Below are positions 18,603 through 27,908 of a stretch of 64,000 bases of DNA, one piece after another. Numbering within the stretch: position 1 is the first letter of the stretch; each line of letters opens with the position of its first letter. The notes beneath the pieces are model-generated. The model made no database searches and was not told where the DNA came from. It was given only the letters and a program-made list of their open reading frames with translations. Source of the DNA: Abditibacteriaceae bacterium (GTDB lineage Bacteria > Armatimonadota > Abditibacteriia > Abditibacteriales > Abditibacteriaceae); assembly GCA_019239895.1 (NCBI GenBank), contig JAFAZH010000021.1:83259-147258 (forward strand), given 5' to 3'. Position numbers and translations under genes: made by a program.

Positions 18603-21485
18603 TTACGGCACAGCTAATCTGGCTATCTCATCGTGAGTGAGGGCGCGCGGCCAGATTTGCACTTCGTCCAGGCTGCCCTTGAAGAATGCCGGAGCCTGCT
18701 TCGGAGGATCGCCGCCCCAGGCTTCGTGGCCTATCGCTAAGGGTTCGTCGTTTTGCTGCACCGTGCCGGGGTTCGCTTTACGGGCGACTTCTTTGCCATT
18801 GAGATACAGGGTTATGCCGGTGCCAGCTTGCATCACAGCGGCCACCTGCTGCCATACCCCCGTTTGTAGCACGGGTGGCGACTGCACGTTGAACGACCAA
18901 GCTCCCTGCGTATCGGTGGCTTCAAAGAATAAAGACCCACCCGTTTCGCCAAAGACGAAGGGCGAGGTCGTATTGCCTACGCGCTTGGTGATAAAGCCCC
19001 AGCGCCCGGCGAGGTGGTCAGTTTTAACCCACGCCGAGAGGGTGAAGCTTTCCATCCTCAGCAATTCGGGGTGGCCGATCACAAGGTAAGAGGCCCCATC
19101 GAAACTGACGGCGCTCCCCCTGGCTCCATCCGGCGTGAGCGGGCAAAGTCCCTGGCAGTGGGCGTCAAAGCCATGCCCGGTGGCGTCCCAGAAAGTCTTT
19201 CCGGTTAAGCGGTCGAAGGCCAGGTGCAGCAATGGCCCCGGCTCGGCATAGAGTTTACGGCGCAGCGCGGCAGCCTGGCGCTCCAGGGTAAAATCATCTA
19301 CCACATTCGTCGCGCAGTCTATAAAAGTGTTATTGCGCGCCAGGACGCCTGCCGAGGCGCGCGCGATACGCAGCCCGACACTGGCTTTCTCGACACGATT
19401 GCCTTCCACCACCACTTCCTGCACATAAGGATAAGTCAGGCTGGAGTTCGGCGGGTCACTGCCGCCCACGGCGAGTTGGGCATTGTTTTCCAGGCGATTA
19501 TCGCGCACCACGGCACACAGCGTGAGCGGTGCGGCGAAGGTGCTGCCTGGCGGCAGGGCAAAGACTCCTAAGTGCGCTTCGCCCACCGCCACCGTCTGAT
19601 CGTGGCCGCCACCATAAACATTGCCTTCGCTGATGCGGTTGTGAAGCCACTGCACAAACCATGAGGGCTGAATGCCATCGTAGTTCATACCAAAATTATG
19701 GAAGCCTGCCGTGCGCGATGAAACGTTGCCATAAGCGATGTTGCCAATCGCGGTGCCATACATTTGAATGGAGACCCCCGCATCCTCAAACGAGTTGCTG
19801 ATAAAGAGGTAGTTGCGTTGTAGCATCGTGACGGTAACGGTCGAAGTGCCATCAGGAGGAATGACCCACGGTTTATCTACCACGACGCGACGACCAGAAG
19901 CTTGCTCGATTTGCCGATATTGCCCCTGGCCTTTGCCATCGAGAATAAAGACCCCCGCCCCCTTCCAATCGCGCTGATTCCATTTAGGGTCGTCGGCCAG
20001 CAGCAGTTCCGTGCCCTGGGCACTTTGTGCCTTGCCATAGTAGGCTCCGCCGCCAGCGTCGGTCGTCATCGCTTCACGATCCCAGCCAAACATATTTTTT
20101 AGATGGTTGTTGGCATAGTAAACATTCTGGGAAACGTTGGAACCGTCCAGACAGTTGAGGCCGCCCCCGGTAGACATCAAATCGCCGCCGATAATCTGAT
20201 TGCGCTCGAAGATAACGCCATCACTGCCGCTGATGCAATACCACCCCCAACGCCCGTTATACAGGGTGTTGTCGTGTATCCACGCGCCCGTGCCGTGACT
20301 GAGATAAAGGCAGCGCCCCGCGCCATAAATATCACAGCCCACGACCTCCACATCGTTTCCGCCCAGGCGGAGCGAATCGCCGCCACCGCTGGAAAGCTTG
20401 AGCGAAGCTACAAAACGCTTGTCCACTTCTTCGGTGGTGAGATGGCCACGATAAGGATTGAGGCGCAAGCGTACCCGCAGCACTCGAACATGACCGGCGT
20501 TTGGCCCGCTCTGATCGCCCACAATGCCGTGCTGATAGTTGATGGCATAGAGCGTGAGGTCTTGCACTGCGAAGTGTCCCGTGCCGCGTAGGAGGGCTTC
20601 TGGCGGCGTGGGCATATCGCCCCAGCACAGCGCGGTCAGGGCCATACCCGCGCCGCGCAGCGTGACGTGGGACGGCAGCGTCAACATATCGCTCAGCACA
20701 TAACGTCCGCGCCCCAAAAGCACCGTGCCGCCACCATGACGTGCGACCATCTCGAAAGCTTTCTGAATCGCTGCCGTATCGTCGTCTCCATCATCGGCTT
20801 TGGCTCCCAGTGAGTTGACATTAATCTGATAAGCAGGTTTAACCGCACGCGAAACCACCTGGATGCTGACACGTTCGCTGATACCCGATTGCCCCCCACT
20901 GTGGGGATCAACCGTCAGCGCATAACTGCCGGGTTTCAGGGCAGTGGGCAAAGTCGCTTCGAGATTGAACGGCGATTTTACCTGGGGTCGTAAGTCCCAG
21001 TGGCCCGCATTGCTATGGATACGCAGCGTTGGCATTTGTCCACCAGTGCTGAGGCATTTACCGATGATATGCAGGCTGCCGCCCGCAATGCAAGCCGGGC
21101 CAGCATCGCCCTGCGTCCAGAGAATCTGTGGGCGGTTAATCAGCACCGTAGTCGTGCCCGCAGGCGTCATGATATGGGCACTATAGACCCCCGGCTGAAA
21201 CGTCGCGGGAATCACAAACTTCACCGACTTTGGCCGCACCTGAATTGGCGGCACGACCCGCGTCTGGCCCGCTTGAGTTACCCCAGAAGCACCAGCGGTG
21301 CCCGCCTGTGAGGTGGTCGCCAGCCGGGTGACACGCACACCGTTGCAGCCAGTGAACCCATCCCCAAACACCAACACCGTCTGCCCCGGCTGCACCGGGT
21401 CAGAAACCCACAGCGCCACCGGTGCGGCATTGGCATAACTTAGAAGTCCCAGCACGAGCCACAGAGCACAAACAAATGGTTTCAT
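18603..21485 (-). CDS. Secreted pectate-lyase-like beta-helix protein with C-terminal LamG domain
   Basis: The 960-residue protein starts with a Sec signal peptide (MKPFVCALWLVLGLLSYANA). Next come two IPT/Ig-like segments (PGQTVLVFGDGFTG and similar). The right-handed beta-helix of the pectate_lyase_3 type begins INVNSLGAKADDGDDDTAAIQKAF and contains VTLRGAGMALTALCWGD. Many short parallel-helix rungs follow. The last ~190 residues form a concanavalin-like LamG module (SFTLSAWVKTDH, WQQVAAVM, ITLYLNGKEVA, LDEVQIWPRALT). It likely binds or cleaves polysaccharide outside the cell. The exact substrate cannot be read from the sequence. Confidence 0.82.
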   Translation of the reverse strand: MKPFVCALWLVLGLLSYANAAPVALWVSDPVQPGQTVLVFGDGFTGCNGVRVTRLATTSQAGTAGASGVTQAGQTRVVPPIQVRPKSVKFVIPATFQPGVYSAHIMTPAGTTTVLINRPQILWTQGDAGPACIAGGSLHIIGKCLSTGGQMPTLRIHSNAGHWDLRPQVKSPFNLEATLPTALKPGSYALTVDPHSGGQSGISERVSIQVVSRAVKPAYQINVNSLGAKADDGDDDTAAIQKAFEMVARHGGGTVLLGRGRYVLSDMLTLPSHVTLRGAGMALTALCWGDMPTPPEALLRGTGHFAVQDLTLYAINYQHGIVGDQSGPNAGHVRVLRVRLRLNPYRGHLTTEEVDKRFVASLKLSSGGGDSLRLGGNDVEVVGCDIYGAGRCLYLSHGTGAWIHDNTLYNGRWGWYCISGSDGVIFERNQIIGGDLMSTGGGLNCLDGSNVSQNVYYANNHLKNMFGWDREAMTTDAGGGAYYGKAQSAQGTELLLADDPKWNQRDWKGAGVFILDGKGQGQYRQIEQASGRRVVVDKPWVIPPDGTSTVTVTMLQRNYLFISNSFEDAGVSIQMYGTAIGNIAYGNVSSRTAGFHNFGMNYDGIQPSWFVQWLHNRISEGNVYGGGHDQTVAVGEAHLGVFALPPGSTFAAPLTLCAVVRDNRLENNAQLAVGGSDPPNSSLTYPYVQEVVVEGNRVEKASVGLRIARASAGVLARNNTFIDCATNVVDDFTLERQAAALRRKLYAEPGPLLHLAFDRLTGKTFWDATGHGFDAHCQGLCPLTPDGARGSAVSFDGASYLVIGHPELLRMESFTLSAWVKTDHLAGRWGFITKRVGNTTSPFVFGETGGSLFFEATDTQGAWSFNVQSPPVLQTGVWQQVAAVMQAGTGITLYLNGKEVARKANPGTVQQNDEPLAIGHEAWGGDPPKQAPAFFKGSLDEVQIWPRALTHDEIARLAVP

Positions 21486-21617
21486 AGCATAAAAATAACG
21501 AGTAAGCTGAGGTCAGGTCGAATTAACCGGGTGATTGTAGCCCAGGATTAAGCGCAGTATTAATGGGCTGCTAAGAGCATAGTGCAACCTGGAGGAAGGT
21601 CGTCAGCACCACCTCGC

Positions 21618-23087
21618 CTATTGCGGCGGCACCGCAGTGTTGGAGTTGGGTGTGGCTGGCCCGGCAGTTGGCAGAGCTTCTGCGCCCGCATCAGGCGTGT
21701 TGTCCTCGCCCTTATTGGTTGCCTCACTACCCGCGGTGCCGTTAGGTGAGGGTAGCAGTGCCAATTCTTCGTAGGCGGGTGTGTAAGTGCCAAATGGCTT
21801 GGTGATGGCTTTGACCATCGAACGGTAAGGGGCGTACTCCGGCGAGACATGACCGCAGCGGATACGCCCGGTGCCAGGGAACCCAATGCTGGAAGGTCGC
21901 TGCGGTTCGACGGGCACCCACCCGACTCCCACCAGATAGAATTCGGCCCACATATGGCCAGCCAAATGCCCTGGGGGTGCAAACTCGGTTGAGGCTTTGG
22001 TGATGCCCCAAACTTGTCGGGCCGGAATGCCATCCACGCGGCATAACGACGCAAACATAGTGGAAAAGGCTCCGCAATCGCCATAGCCGCGCTCAATAGC
22101 TTCCTCGGAATCTTTGAACGAATCAGGCACATAAGTAATGTGTTGTTTGAGCCACCATAAAATGTTAATGACCGTTTCCAGCGGGTTGTCGGATTTAGCG
22201 CCGCGTGCCACGTCCTGAATTTCTGGGCCATCTAACGTGGTTTTGGTATCCGCCTTTAAGTAGGGAAGGACATCCGGGGGAAGAGGATCATGCGGCAACT
22301 CGTGGCCCAGATATTTCGCTAACAGCGTGCGATAGGTTTGCACCTGGACATTGACTTCCAGGGTATATTCGATGGGGGTTTGGCCCAGTGGCTCCTCTGG
22401 CTGCACCAACAGAAAATCATTGCCGCCAATCTGCACCACCTTTGAGCTTTTGACACCTTTGATTTCATATTTAGCTAACTGCTGATAGGGCAGCTTATCT
22501 GTGGGCATGGGCAGCCGGAGATAGCCAGCATCCAGCATCGCGGGCAGGGGCTTAAAATTCCAGGTTACTTTGTAGTGGTGGTCTTTAAGCGTTTCCAGGT
22601 AATAACTGGCACTCTCGTAATTGCCTTTGCCCACTTGCTCCGGGTTCATATCCAGCACTTTGCGGCAAGCAGAGCGGGCTAAGGGCAAGTCCTGATTACA
22701 ATAGGCATTGAATGCGAGGGCGGCATAATACCAGGGCACACGCCGATTATAATGTATCGCCTGCTCCGCATAGCGCACGCCTTCAGCATAGTGTCCGGCC
22801 TCACGACAGATATGACTGGCGTAAGCCAGGTAAGCCGGATTGCGCGGTTCTCCATTGACCGCTTCCTGGATGGCTTGCAGGGCGTGCGTATAATCTTTAG
22901 CCGTATAAAGTGCTTTGGCCTGCTGATACCATTCCACTGCCGTTTGTGGCGGGGCGGTCTGCGCCTGAGCAACCATACCGGAGGAACCCATCAAGCCCAA
23001 CGCCATGAGGGCGCTAAGACCTGAAACTTTCTGGCCAGGCGGCTTGAACCAAGCGTTTATGCGTGACAGAGTTCGCTTGAAAATCAT
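21618..23087 (-). CDS. Exported TPR plus transglutaminase-like protein
   Basis: A signal or anchor segment (LSALMALGLMGSSGMVAQA) is followed by TPR-like helices (AVEWYQQAKALYTAKDYTHALQAIQEAV and AYLAYASHICREAGHYAEGVRYAEQAIHYN). The transglutaminase core then follows, with Cys in GYGDCGAFS and His in GHMWAEFYLVGVGWVPVEP. As in the gene at 5900, Glu replaces the usual third Asp. The C-terminus is a low-complexity Pro/Ala/Thr/Asn tail. It probably acts on envelope peptides or proteins. I see no operon partner. Confidence 0.82.
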   Translation of the reverse strand: MIFKRTLSRINAWFKPPGQKVSGLSALMALGLMGSSGMVAQAQTAPPQTAVEWYQQAKALYTAKDYTHALQAIQEAVNGEPRNPAYLAYASHICREAGHYAEGVRYAEQAIHYNRRVPWYYAALAFNAYCNQDLPLARSACRKVLDMNPEQVGKGNYESASYYLETLKDHHYKVTWNFKPLPAMLDAGYLRLPMPTDKLPYQQLAKYEIKGVKSSKVVQIGGNDFLLVQPEEPLGQTPIEYTLEVNVQVQTYRTLLAKYLGHELPHDPLPPDVLPYLKADTKTTLDGPEIQDVARGAKSDNPLETVINILWWLKQHITYVPDSFKDSEEAIERGYGDCGAFSTMFASLCRVDGIPARQVWGITKASTEFAPPGHLAGHMWAEFYLVGVGWVPVEPQRPSSIGFPGTGRIRCGHVSPEYAPYRSMVKAITKPFGTYTPAYEELALLPSPNGTAGSEATNKGEDNTPDAGAEALPTAGPATPNSNTAVPPQ

Positions 23088-23254
23088 TTGTCGTTCACCT
23101 CGTGACGAACTTGGCGCTCAAGGGTTGGCGCGGGGAGTAATGGGCAACAGTCTACTCAATTAGACTTGAAACTCAAAATCTCATTCACTGACCTCATGCG
23201 TATTTAAACCGTCTGCATAAGCGCGAGATATGGGTGCTTAACGTCATTAACAGT

Positions 23255-24682
23255 CTACTCCTGCTTACCCGGTTTATGCACCCTATCCATCGCCAGGAAG
23301 AGGTTGTTGAGCGATTCGGAAAGGGTGGGGTGCGAGAAGGTGCCGTCGCGCAGGGCGGTGTAGGGGAGGTGGCCCATCATGGCGACTTGCACGGTGGTAG
23401 CGATTTCGCCGCCTTCGATGGAGAGAAAGGCGCCACCTAAGATTTGATTGGTGGCGTCATCCACCACGACTTTCCACAGGCCGCGTGTCTCGCCTGTTTC
23501 GGAGCCGCGCGCGGTTTGATCCATTGTGAGACTTGCAACGCGGACTTTATAGCCCTGAGCGCGGGCTTCCTGTTCGGTCAGACCAATACGACCAAGCTGC
23601 GGATCAATAAAAACAGTGTAGGGCACTAAACGATTGTGAATCGTGGCGTCGTGGCCCTCGCCCAAGTTAGCACACAGGATGCGTGCATCATCATATGCGA
23701 TATGGGTAAAAGCCGGGCCGCCTTTGATGTCGCCCAGAGCATAGATGCCGGGCATGTTGGTTTCCAGTTTTTCGTTAACTTGGACGTAACCTTTATCGTC
23801 CAGGGCCACACCAGCGGCTGCTACGTTAAGCGTATCGGTGTTGGGTTTGCGTCCTGCCGCGACGAGCAGGTGTGAGCCGCGCAATGTTTGCTCTCCTGCC
23901 TCCGCTTGCACCACCAGTTCGATCTGGCCATCCTCCGTGCGGCGGGCTTGTTTGGCTTTGCTGTTGAGATGAATGTCTAAGCCATCTTCGCGTAGAATTT
24001 TGGTAGCAGCTTCAGCGATGTCGGCATCTTCCCGCGCTAATAATTGGTGGCCCACTTCAATCAGGGTGACCTGTGCGCCAAAGCGACGAAACATTTGCCC
24101 GAACTCCACCGCGATATAGCCGCCGCCTAAAATTAAGAGATGGGACGGCACCTCTCCTAACTCCATAATCGAAGTCGAATCGAGATAGGGCACTTCGGCC
24201 AGTCCTGCGACGGGCGGCAAGGCGAAGCGGGTGCCCGCGGCTATGACTATGGTTTTCGCCTCAAGGGTGCATTCGCCACCCGCGTTTAGTTCCACCTTAA
24301 TCTGCTTTGGGCCGCAGAACTGGGCTTTGCCATAGAGCAGATGCACATTCTCAATGGCGTGGAGTCCTTTCTCTACCCCTTGCCGAAAATCCAGCACGAT
24401 GTCGCGTTTGCGCTGACGAGCAACTTGAATATCGAAACGGGTGGGGCCAGTCCGCACGCCGTAATCACCGCTGCGCCCCACCAGGTAAGCCACCCGTGCG
24501 CTATAGGCGAGGGTTTTGGTCGGGGTGCAACCAACGTTAACGCAAGTGCCGCCGACATGGGCGGCTTCAACCAGCGCAACCCGTTGGCTAGCCTGCGCCA
24601 GCATTCGCGCCAACGCCCCGCCTTGCCCCGCGCCAATAATGATTGTGTCGTAATGTTGTGTGGTAGAGGAATTGGAAGTCAT
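23255..24682 (-). CDS. Mercuric reductase-like pyridine nucleotide-disulfide oxidoreductase
   Basis: FAD-binding IIIGAGQGGALAR is followed by the redox-active disulfide in GGTCVNVGCTPTKT. The NAD(P)-binding motif is LILGGGYIAVEFGQMF, the second FAD contact is YALGDIKGGPAFTH, and the C-terminal catalytic site is FSHPTLSESLNN. The 475-residue length fits lipoamide dehydrogenase/mercuric reductase relatives. It lacks an N-terminal HMA domain and the C-terminal Cys pair of true MerA, so mercury reduction is not supported. A general disulfide or quinone reductase role is more likely. No mer genes are nearby. Confidence 0.88.
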   Translation of the reverse strand: MTSNSSTTQHYDTIIIGAGQGGALARMLAQASQRVALVEAAHVGGTCVNVGCTPTKTLAYSARVAYLVGRSGDYGVRTGPTRFDIQVARQRKRDIVLDFRQGVEKGLHAIENVHLLYGKAQFCGPKQIKVELNAGGECTLEAKTIVIAAGTRFALPPVAGLAEVPYLDSTSIMELGEVPSHLLILGGGYIAVEFGQMFRRFGAQVTLIEVGHQLLAREDADIAEAATKILREDGLDIHLNSKAKQARRTEDGQIELVVQAEAGEQTLRGSHLLVAAGRKPNTDTLNVAAAGVALDDKGYVQVNEKLETNMPGIYALGDIKGGPAFTHIAYDDARILCANLGEGHDATIHNRLVPYTVFIDPQLGRIGLTEQEARAQGYKVRVASLTMDQTARGSETGETRGLWKVVVDDATNQILGGAFLSIEGGEIATTVQVAMMGHLPYTALRDGTFSHPTLSESLNNLFLAMDRVHKPGKQE

Positions 24683-24813
24683 ATTTTCTGGTGTTGAGTA
24701 TGGTTAGGGATAGCTAATATATAAAGAGGTGCTGCTTGATCACTTAACATTGTTAGTGATTTGCTTATACTTTGCCAACGGGGACTTTGCCGCATCAGAT
24801 GAGAATGTGATGA

Positions 24814-24888
24814 ACCGCAGAGACGCCGAGAACACAAAGGAAGAGAGAAATGTTCCCTAACACTCTGTGTTCTCGGCGTCTCTGCGGT
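24814..24888. repeat. Hairpin with perfect 23-bp arms
   Basis: Arms at 24814-24836 (ACCGCAGAGACGCCGAGAAC...) and 24866-24888 are exact reverse complements around a 29-nt loop. This motif, containing GCAGAGACGCCGAGA, resembles dispersed palindromic repeats I know from unrelated bacterial genomes. It lies in the ~290-bp gap between two minus-strand genes and may terminate or stabilise transcripts. Confidence 0.8.
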
Positions 24889-24975
24889 CGAATTTCCTAA
24901 CACGAACAGGCTTTTCCTGGTACTCCCTGCGTCTACGCACTTATTATCCTGGGAGTGTGAGGGCGGGGTGAGAGC

Positions 24976-25413
24976 TTATGCGTTATGCTGGATGCTCTGC
25001 CAGTAGAAGCCAAAGTCGCGGATAAGCTCGGGGAGGACTTTCGCGTCCACGGGCTTCACCAGATAGTGGGAGACGCGAAGATCAAAAGACTGCCATTTAT
25101 CGTTATCTTCTTCGGAGCCGGTCAGCACGACTATGGGAATCGCTTGCAGCCGCGGGTCGGCCTTGATTTCTTCGAGCGCCTCGCGCCCATCCTTGCGCGG
25201 CATGTGCAAATCGAGCAGGATGAGGCCCGGATGCGGCGCGGTGGCCGGGTCGTTATAGGCTCCACGATGGTGCAGGTAATCCATCAATTGCTGCCCGTCT
25301 TCCACATGGCGCAAGTCCACTTCCAGGCCGCTTTCCTCCAGCATGAGGGAAGTAAATCTGCGGTCGCCGGGATTGTCTTCCGCCAAAAGAATAACAATGG
25401 GTCTGCTTGACAT
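24976..25413 (-). CDS. Single-domain response regulator, Rcp1 type (second paralogue)
   Basis: The receiver motifs are AEDNPGD, LILLDLHMPRKDG, VVLTGSEEDND and YLVKPVDA. The protein carries the same pre-Asp insertion as its paralogue at 14768 and the same ending, in which DFGFYW precedes a short tail. It has no output domain and no adjacent kinase. The two regulators probably arose by duplication and serve related phosphorelays. Confidence 0.9.
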   Translation of the reverse strand: MSSRPIVILLAEDNPGDRRFTSLMLEESGLEVDLRHVEDGQQLMDYLHHRGAYNDPATAPHPGLILLDLHMPRKDGREALEEIKADPRLQAIPIVVLTGSEEDNDKWQSFDLRVSHYLVKPVDAKVLPELIRDFGFYWQSIQHNA

Positions 25414-25510
25414 AAGTAAATTGGATTAATTCCCGTTTTGGCCTGATCTGTTTTAAGATCCTTTCTATTTTCCTGTGTGCAGTTTTTACGCCACGTTTGT
25501 GAATATATCT

Positions 25511-25538
25511 GTAGGGACGCGCTTCATCGCGTCTCTAC
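25511..25538. repeat. Short hairpin, GTAGGGACGCG-type repeat
   Basis: GTAGGGACGCG pairs with CGCGTCTCTAC (one G-T pair) around CTTCAT. It lies just upstream of the first DDYP-tailed small gene. It matches a dispersed hairpin type I recall from other genomes. Confidence 0.6.
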
Positions 25539-25567
25539 GCCGGTGCCAAATGCGTTAAACTTAATTT

Positions 25568-25747
25568 ATGTCCCATCATCACTTGCCACATATTCTCTTT
25601 ATTCTTTGTAATGTACAGTTGCTCGGATTCACGGCCTGGGTGATTTTTCGTTGGATTCGCAGCTTCATACGCTTAGTCTTGCGCCCACCCGTAGCCAGGG
25701 ATGGCTTTCGCATTACCGACAACTATCCTCTCAGCCCCGACTCTTAA
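25568..25747 (+). CDS. Tiny membrane protein with DDYP-type tail, member 1
   Basis: This 59-residue protein has a short His-rich N-terminus, one hydrophobic helix (about residues 7-30), a basic stretch (FRWIRSFIRLVLRP) and the tail DGFRITDNYPLSPDS. The tail matches four other small proteins in the window at G-F-x-[IV]-x-D-[DN]-Y-P. A TAAACT box lies 6 nt before the ATG, so the transcript may be leaderless. The gene is 22 bp ahead of member 2 and probably co-transcribed. The shared tail in otherwise unlike sequences is my main reason to call it a gene. Confidence 0.72.
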   Translation: MSHHHLPHILFILCNVQLLGFTAWVIFRWIRSFIRLVLRPPVARDGFRITDNYPLSPDS

Positions 25748-25769
25748 CGACACAAAGGAGAGGTCAGCA

Positions 25770-25985
25770 ATGGCTCTAGACGCGGTAGTCTTTGTCATAG
25801 TGTTAGCGGCGTTGGGCAGTAGCGCGGCGCTCATTTGTCATTACATAGATAACCTAGCTGGGGCGCTCACTCGGTTCTGGGCTAATCTATGGGCGGGGTT
25901 GGTTGGCTCGCGGCGCAAACTGCCGCCACCAGTGCGCGGGTTTCTCATTGAGGACGACTATCCGCGGAATAAATCGTCAGGCTGA
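25770..25985 (+). CDS. Tiny membrane protein with DDYP-type tail, member 2
   Basis: This 71-residue protein has a membrane helix at about residues 4-26 (VVFVIVLAALGSSAALICHY), then an amphipathic aromatic segment with a basic patch (GSRRKLPPP) and the tail VRGFLIEDDYPRNKSSG. AAAGGAGAGGT precedes the ATG with good spacing. No annotated family is known to me. The positive-inside rule predicts a cytoplasmic tail. Confidence 0.78.
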   Translation: MALDAVVFVIVLAALGSSAALICHYIDNLAGALTRFWANLWAGLVGSRRKLPPPVRGFLIEDDYPRNKSSG

Positions 25986-26011
25986 TCTAAAAAGGGCATT
26001 CGCTCAAGGCA

Positions 26012-26196
26012 TAATAGACCTCTTGCATAAGTGGCAGGCAGTGTCATTGCGACCGGAGCGAGGCACGAGCGCAGTAGAGAAATCTTAACTTGGCTACCCC
26101 TCAAAGATGCCTCGACTCTGTTGCACGGAGTTTATCCTCGAACGCAGTGAAGGACCCGGCATGACATCCAACCTAACTGATGCAAGGGGTCTATTA
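26012..26196. mobile_element. MITE-like inverted-repeat element, ~185 bp, non-coding
   Basis: The ends AATAGACCTCTTGCAT and ATGCAAGGGGTCTATT are 14/16 complementary. A second inner pair, TGTCAT and ATGACA, flanks a core. There is no ORF. The structure fits a small non-autonomous element or large REP. No second copy is visible in this window, so mobility is unproven. Confidence 0.5.
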
Positions 26197-26220
26197 TAGA
26201 TAGGAAGCCGGAAAGGATAC

Positions 26221-27672
26221 GTGGTTGCCATGATGTCATCTTTTAGAACCCTAACGGGCAAGTTGGGAATAGGGTTGCTACTGGTAAGCTCCATTTTATC
26301 GGTCAGCCCTCCGCCACTAAAAGCGGTCGAGACCAATGTGTTGGTGCGCGACCCTTCGACTATTGTCCAGCATGATGGCACCTACTGGGTTTATGGCACC
26401 GGGCGGGGCACGCAGCAGTTCTCTTCGACCGACCGCCTGCACTGGACGAACCAGGGGCCAGCCCTGGCGACCGCTCCCGCTTGGGTGGCTAATAACGTGC
26501 CCGGTAACACTACCAATGAAGTGTGGGCACCGGACGTGCATTTCTTTAATGGCAAATACTATCTCTACTCTTCCTACTCGCACTGGGGTTCCAATAGTTC
26601 CGGTATTGGGTTAGCCACTAATGACACCTTAGACCCCAAGGGCTGGGTGGATCAAGGCTTGGTGATTCGTTCCATTGCCGGGGGCGATGTGAATGCCATT
26701 GATCCGTGCATCTTCGAGGATGCCGAGGGCAAGCCGTGGCTTTCTTATGGCTCCTATGTCAGTGGCATCAAGTTGATTCAACTCGACCCGGCAACGGGCA
26801 AGCAGCTTGGCGACAAGGTTTATTCCCTGGCCACCCATCCGCGCGGCCCTGGCGCGGCCATTGAAGCTTCTTATGTCTACTATCACGACGGCTACTATTA
26901 CCTGTTCGTCAACTGGGATGCCTGCTGCGCGGGGGCCAAGAGCAGCTATAACATTCGTATGGGACGCTCCAAGACAGTCACCGGCCCCTATCTGGATAAA
27001 ACCGGTAAGGGCATGATGCAGGGTGGCGGGACTCTCTTTCTGGCGGCGACCTATGACAACGGTTCCGGCAGGCCCGTAGACGATGAAGTCGGTCCCGGTC
27101 ATGTGGGCATCCTGCACGATACTGATGGCTACTGGCTCAGCACGCACTACGAATGGGCACGCGACCAAAACGGCGCAACGACGATGAACCTGAATCAGCT
27201 TAGTTGGGATACCGATGGCTGGCCGCGTCCCGTCTTAGATACTGGCCCTTATAAAATTGTTTCCGCCATTGCGACCCATGATGTTCTGGCGGTGGTGCGC
27301 GACACAGCCCTCGAAGGCGCTCCCATTCAGACCGTATTCGATGCCGGGGCTAATAGCCAGCGTTGGACATTGCAGTATCAGGGCGATGGCTATTATAGCA
27401 TCATTAAACCGGGCACTAACATGGCACTCAGCGTGAGCGGCTGTAACGCCACCGCCGGGGCGAAGATTGAAATTTCTGATAACCGCAATCGAGACTGCCA
27501 GCAATGGTATCTGCAACAAAATGATGACGGCACTTACACCCTGTTCCCCAAGAGCGGCAACAGAGCACAGGCCCTCGATGTCAGCGGCTGCTCGCCCAAC
27601 GATGGCACTCCCCTGGAACAATGGAATGCTAACGGCCTGGAATGCCAGAAGTGGTCATTGCGCCTGCGCTAA
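26221..27672 (+). CDS. Secreted GH43 endo-arabinanase-like enzyme with C-terminal ricin-type lectin module
   Basis: A signal peptide (residues ~8-36) is followed by a five-bladed GH43 propeller. The catalytic residues fit the family: base Asp in VRDPST (D44), Asp in NAIDPCIFED (D161) and acid Glu in AAIEASYVYY (E215). The phrases NEVWAPDVHF and ATHPRGPGAAIEASYV are typical of endo-1,5-arabinanases. From about residue 360 a beta-trefoil lectin (CBM13/ricin-B) follows with QRW, CQQWYL and CQKWSL motifs. It should act outside the cell on arabinan. The GTG at 26221 has AAAGGA close upstream; the ATG at 26230 is the alternative start. Confidence 0.88.
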   Translation: MVAMMSSFRTLTGKLGIGLLLVSSILSVSPPPLKAVETNVLVRDPSTIVQHDGTYWVYGTGRGTQQFSSTDRLHWTNQGPALATAPAWVANNVPGNTTNEVWAPDVHFFNGKYYLYSSYSHWGSNSSGIGLATNDTLDPKGWVDQGLVIRSIAGGDVNAIDPCIFEDAEGKPWLSYGSYVSGIKLIQLDPATGKQLGDKVYSLATHPRGPGAAIEASYVYYHDGYYYLFVNWDACCAGAKSSYNIRMGRSKTVTGPYLDKTGKGMMQGGGTLFLAATYDNGSGRPVDDEVGPGHVGILHDTDGYWLSTHYEWARDQNGATTMNLNQLSWDTDGWPRPVLDTGPYKIVSAIATHDVLAVVRDTALEGAPIQTVFDAGANSQRWTLQYQGDGYYSIIKPGTNMALSVSGCNATAGAKIEISDNRNRDCQQWYLQQNDDGTYTLFPKSGNRAQALDVSGCSPNDGTPLEQWNANGLECQKWSLRLR

Positions 27673-27683
27673 AATTTTGAGTT

Positions 27684-27860
27684 ATGGAAGTCATCGTCAT
27701 CTTGCTCGTTTCACTCTGGTTTCTTCTAATAATGACCGTCGCCGTCTGGCTGGGCGTCCGCTGGTTTATTACTACCTTTCAAAGACTGGCCCATCCTGGA
27801 CGCAAGTCACAACTCCAAATTGGTGCGGGATTTCAGATTGAAGACGACTACCCAATATAG
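27684..27860 (+). CDS. Tiny membrane protein with DDYP-type tail, member 3
   Basis: This 58-residue protein is nearly all membrane helix in its first half (VIVILLVSLWFLLIMTVAVW), then a basic linker (HPGRKSQ) and the tail GAGFQIEDDYPI, which is also the C-terminus. It starts 11 bp after the GH43 stop. No strong Shine-Dalgarno is visible. Membership in the family rests on the tail motif and the topology. Confidence 0.72.
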   Translation: MEVIVILLVSLWFLLIMTVAVWLGVRWFITTFQRLAHPGRKSQLQIGAGFQIEDDYPI

Positions 27861-27908
27861 GTGCTGCTGGCCGATTCACATTGGGTTAGATAATAAAGAA
27901 GATACGTT

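Noticed and set aside
23255..24682. Mercury resistance
   Set aside because: The protein lacks the HMA domain and terminal Cys pair of MerA, and no merR, merT or merP is nearby.
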